Shown here: positions 36,797 through 45,082 of the stretch, in pieces
Numbering within the stretch: position 1 is the stretch's first letter
How the letters are laid out: each line of letters starts with the position of its first letter
Origin: Caulobacter segnis
GTDB lineage: Bacteria > Pseudomonadota > Alphaproteobacteria > Caulobacterales > Caulobacteraceae
Assembly: GCF_029543125.1 (NCBI RefSeq)
Contig: NZ_JARQWW010000003.1
Span: 670,960 to 734,959 of the forward strand
Length of the DNA: 64,000 bases
Direction: 5' to 3'
Notes under the pieces: model-generated
What the model was told of the DNA's origin: nothing
The model's database searches: none
What the model saw: only the letters and a program-made list of their open reading frames with translations
Position numbers and translations under genes: made by a program

Positions 36797-37854
36797 TGCG
36801 CAGCCCTTTCGCGCTCGATGCGCCGCCACTTCTCGACGTTGCGCAAATGCTCGTCATAGGTCGCCGCGAAGACGTGCCCGCCCGTGCCGTCGGCCACGAA
36901 GAACAATGCGTCCGACCTGGGCGGATTCAGCACGGCGGCGATGGCCGCGCGGCCCGGATTGGCGATCGGGGTCGGCGGCAGGCCGGCGATCCGATAGGTG
37001 TTGTATGGGGTGTCGCTGGCGACTTCAGAGGCGCGCAGGCCACGCCCCAGGGGCCTTCCCTTGGTCAGGCCGTAGATGATCGTGGGGTCGCTCTCCAGCC
37101 GCATGCCCTTGCGCAGGCGGTTGACGAACACCGCGGCGACCTGCGGACGCTCCGAAGCGATCCCAGTCTCCTTTTCGACGATGGAGGCCAGGGTGATCGC
37201 TTCCTGCTGGGTCGTGAACGGCAGCCCCGGCTGACGCTGCTCCCAGAGGGTCGCCATCAGTTCGCCGTGGGCGGTCATCATCCTCTGCAGGACGGCGGCG
37301 CGGTCTTCGCCGCGCTGAATGTCGTAGGTTTCCGGCAGGACGGAGCCTTCCGGCGGGGTCGGTGCGACGCCGGTCAGGGCCGGCTGGGCGTTCAGGATGT
37401 CGACGACCATCTCGGCCGTCATGCCCTCGGGGATCGTCACCTGACGGCGGACGATGCGGCCGTCGCGGATAGCTTGCAAGATCGAGGACATGGACGCGCC
37501 GGAGGCGAACTCATACTCGCCCGCCTTCAGCGAACGGGACCCGCCCGTGAACTGGGCGGCTGTCAGAAAGATAGCGCTGGAGCGGACCACGCCCTCTTGC
37601 TCGAGCGTCCGGGCGATCGATGACAGGCCAGCGCCCTTGCGCAGCACCACCGTCGTCACCTCACCCGATTTCGCCTTCGGGCCGGGGCCGGCATAGATCC
37701 AAAGGCCGGCGGCGGCGATCAGCAGCGCGACCAGGACCAGGGCGCCGAGGGCTGCCCCGCCCCTGACCGCAACAGCGCGGTTCCTGGGAAGCGGGCGCGG
37801 CTTGCCGGGGCGGGACTTGCCCGCCCGCTTCTTCGCGGCGGGACGTCGGCTCAC
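36793..37854 (-). CDS. mltG: Endolytic murein transglycosylase MltG
   Basis: 353 residues. A Lys/Arg-rich cytoplasmic tail (1-27) and one transmembrane helix (about 30-53) precede a LysM-like region and the YceG catalytic domain. The catalytic Glu lies in ASIVEKETG, with VFVNRLRKGMRLESDPTIIYGL and PYNTYRIAGLPPTPIANPG following. It cuts nascent glycan strands, ending their synthesis. The mltG start overlaps the fabF stop by four bases; fabF-mltG is a common proteobacterial pair. Confidence 0.96.
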   Translation of the reverse strand: MSRRPAAKKRAGKSRPGKPRPLPRNRAVAVRGGAALGALVLVALLIAAAGLWIYAGPGPKAKSGEVTTVVLRKGAGLSSIARTLEQEGVVRSSAIFLTAAQFTGGSRSLKAGEYEFASGASMSSILQAIRDGRIVRRQVTIPEGMTAEMVVDILNAQPALTGVAPTPPEGSVLPETYDIQRGEDRAAVLQRMMTAHGELMATLWEQRQPGLPFTTQQEAITLASIVEKETGIASERPQVAAVFVNRLRKGMRLESDPTIIYGLTKGRPLGRGLRASEVASDTPYNTYRIAGLPPTPIANPGRAAIAAVLNPPRSDALFFVADGTGGHVFAATYDEHLRNVEKWRRIERERAAQ

Positions 37855-39134
37855 GAGACCCGTCGGAACACGACCGAGGCGTTGGTGCCGCCAAAGCCGA
37901 AGCTGTTGGACACAGCCACGTCGATCTTCATCGGCTTGGCCTTGTTCGGCACGAGATCCATTTTCGTATCGACGGCGGGATTGTCGAGATTGATGGTCGG
38001 CGGCGCCACCTGGTCGCGGATAGCGAGGATCGAGAAGATCGCCTCGATGGCCCCGGCGGCGCCCAGCAAGTGCCCGGTCATGGACTTGGTCGAAGACATG
38101 GCCACGTTTGCCGCATGATCGCCCAGCAGGCGCTCCACCGCCCCGGCCTCGATGCCGTCGGCCATGGTCGAGGTGCCATGGGCGTTGATGTAGTTCACAT
38201 CGCTCGCCTGGATGCCGGCGCTCTTCAGCGCGGCCTTCATGGCGCGGTAGCCGCCGTCGCCGTCCTCGGACGGAGCGGTGATGTGATAGGCGTCCCCCGA
38301 CAGGCCATAGCCGATCACCTCGGCGTAGATCTTCGCGCCGCGCGCCTTGGCGTGCTCATACTCTTCCAGCACGACAATGCCGGCGCCTTCGCCCATGACG
38401 AAGCCGTCGCGGTCCTTGTCATAGGGACGCGAAGCCTTCTGCGGCGTGTCGTTGAATTCCGTGGACATGGCGCGGCAGGCAATGAAGCCGGCGATGCCGA
38501 TCGGGCAGATGGCGGCTTCCGCGCCGCCGGCCACCATCACGTCCGCATCGCCGTTGCGGATCAGGCGCATGGCGTCGCCGATGGCGTGCGCCCCGGTGGC
38601 GCATGCGGTGACCACCGCGTGGTTCGGGCCCTTGAAGCCATAGCGGATCGAGACTTGGCCAGAGATCAGGTTGATCAGAGCCGACGGGATGAAGAACGGG
38701 CTGACCTTGCGCGGGCCGCGCTCCTTCAGTTCGATGGCCGTGTCAGCGATGGTCGCCAGGCCGCCGATGCCGGAGCCGATCATGACCCCGATGCGCTCCT
38801 TCAGGTCCTCGTCCTCGACCGCTTCGAGGCCGGCGTCCTTCACCGCTTCGTCAGCGGCGGCGATGCCGTACAGGATGAAATCGTCGACGCGGCGCTGATC
38901 CTTGGGGCTCAGCGTCTTGTCCGGGTCGAAGGAGCCGGGCACGTCCGCGCCGCCGCCGCCACGTCCATCGACGCGCGGGACCTCGCAGGCCACCTGGCAA
39001 GCATAGTCGGTCGTATCGAAGGCCGTGATCTTACCGGCGCCGGACTTGCCTGCGACGATGCCTTCCCAGCTCAGTTCAACGCCCTGGCCCAGAGGGGTCA
39101 GAAGACCCATTCCCGTGACGACAACCCTACGCAT
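37851..39134 (-). CDS. fabF: 3-oxoacyl-[ACP] synthase II
   Basis: 427 residues. The nucleophile is in VVTACATGAHAIGDAM, and the two histidines are in NYINAHGTSTMADG and KSMTGHLLGAAGAIEA; SNSFGFGGTNASVVF is the C-terminal motif. It condenses malonyl-ACP with acyl-ACP in chain elongation. A stem-loop with a T-rich tail lies between acpP and this gene. Confidence 0.98.
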   Translation of the reverse strand: MRRVVVTGMGLLTPLGQGVELSWEGIVAGKSGAGKITAFDTTDYACQVACEVPRVDGRGGGGADVPGSFDPDKTLSPKDQRRVDDFILYGIAAADEAVKDAGLEAVEDEDLKERIGVMIGSGIGGLATIADTAIELKERGPRKVSPFFIPSALINLISGQVSIRYGFKGPNHAVVTACATGAHAIGDAMRLIRNGDADVMVAGGAEAAICPIGIAGFIACRAMSTEFNDTPQKASRPYDKDRDGFVMGEGAGIVVLEEYEHAKARGAKIYAEVIGYGLSGDAYHITAPSEDGDGGYRAMKAALKSAGIQASDVNYINAHGTSTMADGIEAGAVERLLGDHAANVAMSSTKSMTGHLLGAAGAIEAIFSILAIRDQVAPPTINLDNPAVDTKMDLVPNKAKPMKIDVAVSNSFGFGGTNASVVFRRVS

Positions 39135-39192
39135 GCTTCAAAACTCCCAACCCTGTTGATTGGCCGACCCAAAGAAATCGCGGGCCGAAACG

Positions 39193-39237
39193 AAAACCGC
39201 CGCGCTGCGCCGGACAATGCCCGATGCAGCGCGGCGG
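39193..39237 (-). terminator. Terminator-like stem-loop between acpP and fabF
   Basis: A perfect 12-bp stem (39197-39208 with 39226-39237, CCGCCGCGCTGC/GCAGCGCGGCGG) with a 17-base loop. Read on the minus strand it is followed by TTTTCG TTTCG. It lies about 30 bases after the acpP stop, so it could end many transcripts there while letting some run into fabF. Confidence 0.75.
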
Positions 39238-39268
39238 CGAAACGACGGTCGCGAGACCGACAGGCTCC

Positions 39269-39508
39269 TTACGAGCCGGTCTTCTCGGCGATGAACTTCA
39301 CGGCGTCGCCAACGGTCTGAATGTGCTCAGCCGCGTCGTCCGGGATTTCGATGTCGAATTCTTCTTCGAAGGCCATGACCAGCTCGACGTTGTCGAGGGA
39401 GTCAGCGCCCAGGTCGTCGATGAAGCTGGCCTTCTCGGTGACCTTTTCCGGATCGGCGTCGAGGTGCTCGATGACGATCTTACGGACGCGCTCGAGAATG
39501 TCGGACAT
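39269..39508 (-). CDS. acpP: Acyl carrier protein
   Basis: 79 residues. [21 protein letters not shown] holds the phosphopantetheine-bearing Ser37. The protein is acidic throughout, as usual. It lies between fabG (124 bases upstream) and fabF, the standard fabD-fabG-acpP-fabF order. Confidence 0.98.
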   Translation of the reverse strand: MSDILERVRKIVIEHLDADPEKVTEKASFIDDLGADSLDNVELVMAFEEEFDIEIPDDAAEHIQTVGDAVKFIAEKTGS

Positions 39509-39541
39509 ATAAGTTCTAGTCCCTCTAGTGACTGTTTAGGA

Positions 39542-39573
39542 CGTGGCGAAAGGCTGGGAGGCCATACGCCACG
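39542..39573 (-). promoter_or_regulatory. Stem-loop in the fabG-acpP intergenic space
   Basis: CGTGGCG (39542-39548) pairs with CGCCACG (39567-39573) around an 18-base loop, within the 124-base gap before acpP. No T-run follows on the minus strand, so it is more likely an mRNA-processing or stabilising element for the highly expressed acpP than a terminator. Confidence 0.4.
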
Positions 39574-39632
39574 GGAATCTTCGGGGCACTCGCTATCACG
39601 TTCCTTTCGGGGTGACTAGCAAAGCCCTCGAC

Positions 39633-40373
39633 TTAGATCATCGCCATGCCGCCGTTGACGTGCAGGGTCTGACCGGTGACGTAGGCCGCCTCGTCGCTCG
39701 CCAGATACACGCAGGCGGCGGCGATGTCGCCCCCCTGGCCGAGACGGCCAGCGGGGATCGAGCTCATGATGGTGGCCTTCTGCTGCTCGTTCAAGGCGTC
39801 GGTCATCGGGCTTTCGATGAAACCGGGCGCCACGCAGTTGATGGTCACGCCGCGGCTGGCCACTTCCTGAGCGGCCGCCTTGGAGAAGCCGATCATGCCG
39901 GCCTTGGACGCGGCATAGTTGGCCTGCCCGGGGTTGCCGGTCACGCCGACCACCGAAGTGATGCCGATGATGCGGCCGTTGCGGCGCTTCATCATGCCCT
40001 TCATGGCGGCGCGGGAGAGGCGGAAATAGCTCTCCAGGTTCACCTTCAGGACCGTCTCCCAGTCCTCGTCCTTCATGCGCAGCAGCAGGCCGTCGCGGGT
40101 GATCCCCGCATTGGCGACCAGGATGTCCACCGGTGTGCCGGCGGCTTCTTCGGCGGCGCCGATCAGGCCGTCCACGGCGGCGGGATCAGACAGGTTGGCG
40201 GCGACGGTGCTGGTGCGTTCGCCCAACTCCCCGGCCAGGGCCGTCAGGGCTTCCTGACGGGTGCCGGAGAGCACGACGTGCGCGCCGGCGGCATGCAGGG
40301 CGCGGGCGATGGCCCCGCCGATGCCGCCCGTGGCGCCCGTGACCAGGGCGGTCTTGCCGGAAAGATCGAACAT
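39633..40373 (-). CDS. fabG: 3-oxoacyl-[ACP] reductase
   Basis: 246 residues. ALVTGATGGIGGAIARAL is the NADPH-binding loop, and the catalytic set is ITSVVGVTGNPGQANYAASKAG (Ser, Tyr, Lys) after NAG. The C-terminal YVTGQTLHVNGGMAMI is typical. It reduces beta-ketoacyl-ACP. It starts 11 bases after fabD. Confidence 0.97.
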   Translation of the reverse strand: MFDLSGKTALVTGATGGIGGAIARALHAAGAHVVLSGTRQEALTALAGELGERTSTVAANLSDPAAVDGLIGAAEEAAGTPVDILVANAGITRDGLLLRMKDEDWETVLKVNLESYFRLSRAAMKGMMKRRNGRIIGITSVVGVTGNPGQANYAASKAGMIGFSKAAAQEVASRGVTINCVAPGFIESPMTDALNEQQKATIMSSIPAGRLGQGGDIAAACVYLASDEAAYVTGQTLHVNGGMAMI

Positions 40374-40384
40374 TCTGTGTGTCC

Positions 40385-41329
40385 TCAGAGGGATTGGGCG
40401 AAGGCTTCGAGATCAGCCGGCGTGTTGAGCGGAACGGCTTCGGCGTCCGGGGCGATCCGCTTGGCCATGCCGGACAGCACCTTTCCGGCGCCAGCCTCGG
40501 CGAAACGGGTCACGCCGCCCTCGCCGGCCAGCCACAGCATCGATTCGCGCCAACGAACGCGGCCGGTGACCTGTTCGACGAGCAGACGGCGAATCTCTTC
40601 CGGGTCATGCACCGGACGGGCGGTGACATTGGCCACCAGCGGCGCGCGCGGCGCAGCGATCGTGGCGGCGGCCAGCGCTTGAGCCATTTCGTCGGCGGCG
40701 GGCTGCATCAGCGGGCAATGGAAAGGCGCGGAGACATTCAGCGGGATAGCCCGCGCGCCCAGCTCCTTGGCCTTCTCGATGGCGCGGTCCACAGCCGCCT
40801 TGGCGCCGCTGATGACCACATTGCCCTGGTTGTTGTCGTTGGCCACGACGCAGACGCCCAGTTCGGCGCCCGCCGCGGCAGCTTCCTCGGCCAGGGCGAC
40901 GTCGGTCTTGGGGCCGATCAGGGAGGCCATGGCCCCCTCGCCCACCGGCACGGCGCGCTGCATGGCCTGACCACGGAGCTTCAGCAGACGCGCGGTGTCG
41001 GCGATGCTGATCGCCCCGGCCGCGGCCAGGGCGGAGTATTCGCCCAGGCTGTGGCCGGCCACGAAGGCGGCTTTGTCGATCCCGACGCCGAACTCACGTT
41101 CCAGCGTGCGCATGACCGCCAGGCTGACGGCCATGAGAGCCGGCTGGGCGTTCTCGGTCAGGGTCAGGGCCCCTTCGGGACCTTCACGCATCAGTTTGGA
41201 CAGCGACTGGCCCAGCGCCTCGTCGATTTCCTGAAAGACTTCCCGCGCCGCGCCGAACGCGTCGACCAGTTCTGCGCCCATGCCAACGGCCTGGCTGCCT
41301 TGTCCGGGGAAGATGAAGGCGATGCTCAT
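40385..41329 (-). CDS. fabD: Malonyl-CoA:ACP transacylase
   Basis: 314 residues. IAFIFPGQGSQAVGMG opens the fold, the nucleophile is Ser94 in AGHSLGEYSAL, and the catalytic His is in SAPFHCPLM. It loads malonyl groups onto AcpP. It is the first gene of the leftward operon fabD-fabG-acpP-fabF-mltG-yicC-gmk, linking fatty acid, cell wall and GTP synthesis. Confidence 0.97.
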   Translation of the reverse strand: MSIAFIFPGQGSQAVGMGAELVDAFGAAREVFQEIDEALGQSLSKLMREGPEGALTLTENAQPALMAVSLAVMRTLEREFGVGIDKAAFVAGHSLGEYSALAAAGAISIADTARLLKLRGQAMQRAVPVGEGAMASLIGPKTDVALAEEAAAAGAELGVCVVANDNNQGNVVISGAKAAVDRAIEKAKELGARAIPLNVSAPFHCPLMQPAADEMAQALAAATIAAPRAPLVANVTARPVHDPEEIRRLLVEQVTGRVRWRESMLWLAGEGGVTRFAEAGAGKVLSGMAKRIAPDAEAVPLNTPADLEAFAQSL

Positions 41330-41451
41330 GGGCCTCGCTCCTTATGGAATCCGGCCGGGAGGGTTAGGGTAAAGCGGTCCTTGGGGCAAGTTTCGACGGA
41401 TTTCCACCAGCCGACAGCCGCGCTAGGTTGAGCTTTCCTAGGAGGAAATCC

Positions 41452-41982
41452 ATGAAACGCCTGCTCGCCTACGCCGCGCTGATCACCGCCGTCGCCAGCC
41501 CCGCCTTCGCCGCCCTGCCCGTGGGCGCCAAGGCTCCCGATTTCACCGCCGACGGCGCACTGGCCGGCAAGCCGTTCAAGTTCCACTTGGCGAACGCCCT
41601 CAAGAAGGGCCCGGTCGTGCTGTACTTCTTCCCCTCGGCCTTCACCAAGGGCTGCACGATCGAAGCGCACGAGTTCGCGGAGGCCGCCGACGACTTCAGC
41701 AAGGCCGGCGCGACCCTGATCGGCGTCACCGCCGGCAACACCGACCGTCTGGCGGATTTCTCCAAGGAAGCCTGCCGCGACAAGTTCCCGGTGGCGGCGG
41801 TCAGCAAGGACACCATCAAGGCCTATGACGCCGTGCTGGCGCTGAAGCCGGACCTGTCGGACCGCACCTCCTACGTGATCGGCAAGAACGGCAAGGTCGC
41901 CTTCGTCCACAGCGACATGAACCCCGTGGATCACATCAAGCTGACCCTGAAGGCCGCGCAGGATCTGAAGGCCAAGAAGTAG
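41452..41982 (+). CDS. Periplasmic peroxiredoxin (AhpC/TSA, PrxQ-like)
   Basis: 176 residues from the ATG at 41452, which has AGGAGG at ideal spacing. MKRLLAYAALITAVASPAFA is a signal peptide. The peroxidatic Cys is in FFPSAFTKGCTIEAHEF, preceded by the thioredoxin-fold start GAKAPDFTADG; ACRDKFPVAAVS gives a candidate second cysteine. It reduces peroxides in the periplasm; the electron donor is not evident. Confidence 0.9.
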   Translation: MKRLLAYAALITAVASPAFAALPVGAKAPDFTADGALAGKPFKFHLANALKKGPVVLYFFPSAFTKGCTIEAHEFAEAADDFSKAGATLIGVTAGNTDRLADFSKEACRDKFPVAAVSKDTIKAYDAVLALKPDLSDRTSYVIGKNGKVAFVHSDMNPVDHIKLTLKAAQDLKAKK

Positions 41983-41985
41983 GGC

Positions 41986-42636
41986 CTACCAGTCGACCTT
42001 GAGCAGGCGCATGACGACTCGCTGATCCGGCGGGCCGTCATTGCGTTCCTGGGTGCTCAGAATGAACTCCGCCGGCAGCTGCAGCGGGCGCGTGAAACTG
42101 ACGGCGACCCGCTCCTCGCCGCGATTCCCCGCCCCTATGGCGAAAGAGCCCACCGGACGACCGCCGAGGGTCAGGGCAGATGAAATGTCGGCGCGGCCGA
42201 CAGCCTCCCCGCCCGGCGCCATGGGCTGCAGCGCATTCATGTCCATGGACAGGCGCAGGAAATTGGCCGACGGCACAAGGCCGAACCCCATCCGGCGCCC
42301 CATGGACGAACGCAGCGCCGCCTCGGTTTCATTCCAGCTGGCCCCGAACGACAGGGACTGGGTCTCATCGCGGGTGTAGCTGGTCCGCTCCGTCACCCGG
42401 AAATCGAGGCCGTAGGTCGCCGAGTCGGGGTTGCCGTTCACCTTGGCCGTGAATGAGGCGTCCCCGCCCATAACGCGCGACATATCGAGGGTCTGGGCGG
42501 CCGAATAGCCGGTCAGGTCGCCATTGGCGGCGGACACGGAAAGCGCGGGCTTCTGCGACAGGACGCCGGCCGAAGCCGCCGCGCCGATCAACGACGCCGC
42601 AAGCCCCAAACCCAAGCTGCGTAAAGCCCTGCCCAT
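41986..42636 (-). CDS. Exported hypothetical protein
   Basis: 216 residues with a signal peptide (LGLGLAASLIGAAASAGVLS). The mature protein is Ser/Gly-rich, with alternating hydrophobic residues suggesting a small beta-sandwich (ALSVSAANGDLTGYSAAQTLDMSRV, SYTRDETQSLSFGASWNETEAAL, RGEERVAVSFTRPLQLPAEFILSTQERN). There are no cysteines and I recognise no family. It precedes no gene closely and ends four bases from the peroxiredoxin stop. Confidence 0.65.
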   Translation of the reverse strand: MGRALRSLGLGLAASLIGAAASAGVLSQKPALSVSAANGDLTGYSAAQTLDMSRVMGGDASFTAKVNGNPDSATYGLDFRVTERTSYTRDETQSLSFGASWNETEAALRSSMGRRMGFGLVPSANFLRLSMDMNALQPMAPGGEAVGRADISSALTLGGRPVGSFAIGAGNRGEERVAVSFTRPLQLPAEFILSTQERNDGPPDQRVVMRLLKVDW

Positions 42637-42667
42637 GAACCGCCTCTAGCACACGAAGGCTCTAAGG

Positions 42668-43186
42668 TCAGCTTCCGGTGGGCGGATTCGTCGTCTGCAG
42701 CGCCTTGCAGTCAATTTTTGAGCAGAGGCGCTCCAACATGTCCGACTGCATCTGGGGCATGATGTCCGACATGATCTTTCCCATGGCTGGGCCCATCTTA
42801 GGCAGCTTGCCGGTGATCGATCGGCCCGTCGGGCTTTCGTAAAAGACGACAAGCGCCTCAAGCTCCTGCTCGGTGAAGACATCCGCCATCACCGGCACAT
42901 AGGCGTCGAGGATCTTCGGCATCATCGCGGCGGTGCTCTCAGCCGCAGTCTCCATCACGATCTGCTGCTGCTCGCGGGACATGTTCGGATGTCTTTTGAC
43001 CATGCCGTCGATCATGGCGGGCAGCATGCCCTTCATCATCGCGTCCATGGTCTTGTCCATGTCCAGCGCGGCGACGTAACGGCGGGCCAACTCAAGCGAC
43101 CGCGGCGACGCGGGCGCCTGGGCGGCGGACGGCATGGCCGCGGCGAGCATGACGCAGGCTGCGGCGATGGATAGAATGCGTTTCAT
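42668..43186 (-). CDS. DUF2059 domain exported protein
   Basis: 172 residues with a signal peptide ([24 protein letters not shown]). The DUF2059 core is a helical, methionine-rich block ([25 protein letters not shown]) followed by [33 protein letters not shown], the characteristic C-terminal motif. A C-terminal pair of cysteines (CSKIDC) is present. The function is unknown. It is divergent from rpsF. Confidence 0.88.
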   Translation of the reverse strand: MKRILSIAAACVMLAAAMPSAAQAPASPRSLELARRYVAALDMDKTMDAMMKGMLPAMIDGMVKRHPNMSREQQQIVMETAAESTAAMMPKILDAYVPVMADVFTEQELEALVVFYESPTGRSITGKLPKMGPAMGKIMSDIMPQMQSDMLERLCSKIDCKALQTTNPPTGS

Positions 43187-43373
43187 GAGGCCCCTCGAGT
43201 CGAATTCGACCGAGAGTTGAACCCGAGCGCATTCTCAGCCGCAACTGCTGAGAAAACTTGCATTTCCGACCTTCCCCGTGTAGATGCGCGCGTTCTCACG
43301 GAAGGCGGTCTTTCGCAGGGCTCCGGTTCACCGGGGTCGGGATACTCCCCCAGCTCGCGCAGGATCCATCGTT

Positions 43374-43396
43374 TCCGACGGACTTCCGCCGTCGGA
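43374..43396 (+). promoter_or_regulatory. Hairpin in the rpsF leader
   Basis: TCCGACGG (43374-43381) pairs with CCGTCGGA (43389-43396) around ACTTCCG, ending 33 bases before the rpsF start. S6/S18 leader autoregulation through a stem with a CCG element is known in many bacteria. The loop here contains CCG, but the match to that motif is only suggestive. Confidence 0.4.
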
Positions 43397-43429
43397 CGCG
43401 CCGCCTTCCAAACCCGGAAGAAGGAAACC

Positions 43430-43795
43430 ATGGCTCTTTACGAACACGTGGTCATCGCTCGGCAAGACATCTCGCCGCAGCAGGCCGAAGCCCTGAACGA
43501 CCAGCTCAAGGCTCTTATCGAAGAACAAGGCGGCTCGATCGCCAAGATCGAGTACTGGGGTCTTCGCAACCTCACCTACCGCATCAAGAAGAACCGCAAG
43601 GGTCACTATTCCCTGCTCGCCATCGACGCTCCGGCGGCGGCGGTGAAGGAAATGGAACGCCAGCTGTCTCTGAACGAAGACGTGCTGCGCACCCTGACCG
43701 TCCGCGTCGAGGAACTCGACCTGGAACTGTCCCCGGTTCTGGCTCGCCGCGACCGCGACCGTGAACGTCGCGACGACTACGCGCCGCAAGCTTAA
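43430..43795 (+). CDS. rpsF: 30S ribosomal protein S6
   Basis: 121 residues from the ATG at 43430 (AAGGA seven bases upstream). [21 protein letters not shown] and [32 protein letters not shown] are the S6 signatures. It binds the central domain of 16S rRNA as a dimer with S18, encoded next. The open frame upstream to 43217 is not conserved-looking. It is the first gene of rpsF-rpsR-rplI. Confidence 0.97.
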   Translation: MALYEHVVIARQDISPQQAEALNDQLKALIEEQGGSIAKIEYWGLRNLTYRIKKNRKGHYSLLAIDAPAAAVKEMERQLSLNEDVLRTLTVRVEELDLELSPVLARRDRDRERRDDYAPQA

Positions 43796-43809
43796 GGGAG
43801 ATTGAGATC

Positions 43810-44088
43810 ATGACCGATACGACCGCTCCCGAAACGGGTGCAGCCGCCGCTCCGGCCGCTGGCGCCCGCCGCCCGTTCTTCCGCCGCCGCAAGGTGTGCC
43901 CGTTCTCCGGCGCCAACGCTCCGAAGATCGACTACAAGGACGTGAAGCTGCTGCAGCGTTACGTCTCTGAACGCGGCAAGATCGTGCCGTCGCGCATCAC
44001 CGCGGTGTCGGCCAAGAAGCAACGCGAACTGGCCAAGGCCATCAAGCGCGCCCGCTTTCTGGCTCTGCTCCCCTACGTCGTGAAGTAA
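43810..44088 (+). CDS. rpsR: 30S ribosomal protein S18
   Basis: 92 residues. [39 protein letters not shown] is the S18 core, and [23 protein letters not shown] its end. The first 20 residues are an Ala-rich extension seen in alphaproteobacteria. It starts 14 bases after rpsF. Confidence 0.98.
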   Translation: MTDTTAPETGAAAAPAAGARRPFFRRRKVCPFSGANAPKIDYKDVKLLQRYVSERGKIVPSRITAVSAKKQRELAKAIKRARFLALLPYVVK

Positions 44089-44101
44089 GGGAGACGCCAC
44101 G

Positions 44102-44680
44102 ATGAAAGTCATTCTGCTCGAACGCGTCGAAGGCTGGGGTTCGCTCGGCGACACGGTGACGGTGAAGGACGGCTACGCCCGTAACTTCCTGCTGCCGCGC
44201 CAGAAGGCCCTGCGCGCCACTTCGGCCAACCAAAAGGTTTTCGACGCCCAGCGCGCCGAAATCGAAAAGCGCAACGCCGCCAACCGCGACACCGCCTCCA
44301 AGGCCGGTGAAGCTCTGGACGGCGCCTCGTACGTGATGATCCGTTCGGCTGGTGAAACCGGCCAGCTGTACGGCTCGGTCTCCGGCCGCGACGTCGCTGA
44401 CGCCGTGAACGCCGAAGGCGGCAAGATCGAACGTTCGATGGTCGTGCTGGACAAGCCGATCAAGACGCTCGGCGTCCACGAAGTGAAGGTGAAGCTCCAC
44501 GCGGAAGTCACCATCACCGTGAAGCTGAATATCGCGCGCAGCCAGGACGAAGCTGACCGCCAAGAGCGCGGCGAGAACGTCATCGCCTCGCAATTCGAAG
44601 AAGAACGCGCCGCGGCTGACGAAGCCGCCGCCGACCTCCTCGAAGGCGGCGCCGGCCAGCAGGAAGGCGAATACGCCTAA
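44102..44680 (+). CDS. rplI: 50S ribosomal protein L9
   Basis: 192 residues, long for L9. MKVILLERVEGWGSLGDTVTVKDGYARNFLLPRQKAL is the N-terminal rRNA-binding domain. A helix linker and a C-terminal domain (KTLGVHEVKVKLHAEVTITVKLNIA) follow. An acidic extension from about 150 to 192 accounts for the extra length, common in alphaproteobacteria. A terminator follows. Confidence 0.97.
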   Translation: MKVILLERVEGWGSLGDTVTVKDGYARNFLLPRQKALRATSANQKVFDAQRAEIEKRNAANRDTASKAGEALDGASYVMIRSAGETGQLYGSVSGRDVADAVNAEGGKIERSMVVLDKPIKTLGVHEVKVKLHAEVTITVKLNIARSQDEADRQERGENVIASQFEEERAAADEAAADLLEGGAGQQEGEYA

Positions 44681-44705
44681 CCCTTGCTGCAGCAAGCGAA
44701 CTGAG

Positions 44706-44735
44706 AACGGCGCGGGTCCTGCCCGCGCCGTTTTT
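44706..44735 (+). terminator. Rho-independent terminator after rplI
   Basis: An 11-bp stem (44706-44716 with 44722-44732, AACGGCGCGGG/CCCGCGCCGTT) with loop TCCTG, followed by TTTTTCGTTTT. It lies 26 bases past the rplI stop and closes the rpsF-rpsR-rplI operon. Confidence 0.93.
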
Positions 44736-45082
44736 CGTTTTCAGCCCTCAAGCGCAGATTGGCGCCTAGGAATGATGCGCGATCCATTCCAAGCGTGCTG
44801 AAAAACAACGCTATCCATGCCTTTGTGACATTTTCCGCAAAGGCGCCCATGCGGAAATTCTCGCCCCATCCGCAACCCATGTTCTCCTGAACTTCGGGAG
44901 GCGTACCCCCGCTGCTGCAGCCGCGGGACCTTGTTCCAGGAAGTGTTCGTACCGCTCCACGGCGCGAAGACGCCGAGGGCCCAGTTGTTTTGTTGGGTTT
45001 GGGGTTTCGAGGTCCGCACGGCACACGCCGCGCCGAAACCCCGCAAGCGTGCGTGAAACTGCAAGAGCAGAGGGGGTTCATA
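44736..45082 (+). promoter_or_regulatory. Leader of the TonB receptor gene with a two-tier hairpin (45001-45042)
   Basis: This 350-base gap has no gene. Near its end GGGGTTTCG (45001-45009) pairs with CGAAACCCC (45034-45042), and within it CGGC (45019-45022) pairs with GCCG (45027-45030) around ACAC. There is no T-run. It ends 40 bases before the start codon and could be a leader structure affecting translation or mRNA stability. No known riboswitch consensus was recognised. Confidence 0.4.

Noticed and set aside
38070..39320. 416-residue plus-strand frame over fabF
   Set aside because: Antisense to fabF and reaching into its terminator; no coding signals.
44741..45064. Short minus-strand frames upstream of the TonB receptor
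   Set aside because: No start context or conservation-like features; they overlap the structured leader.
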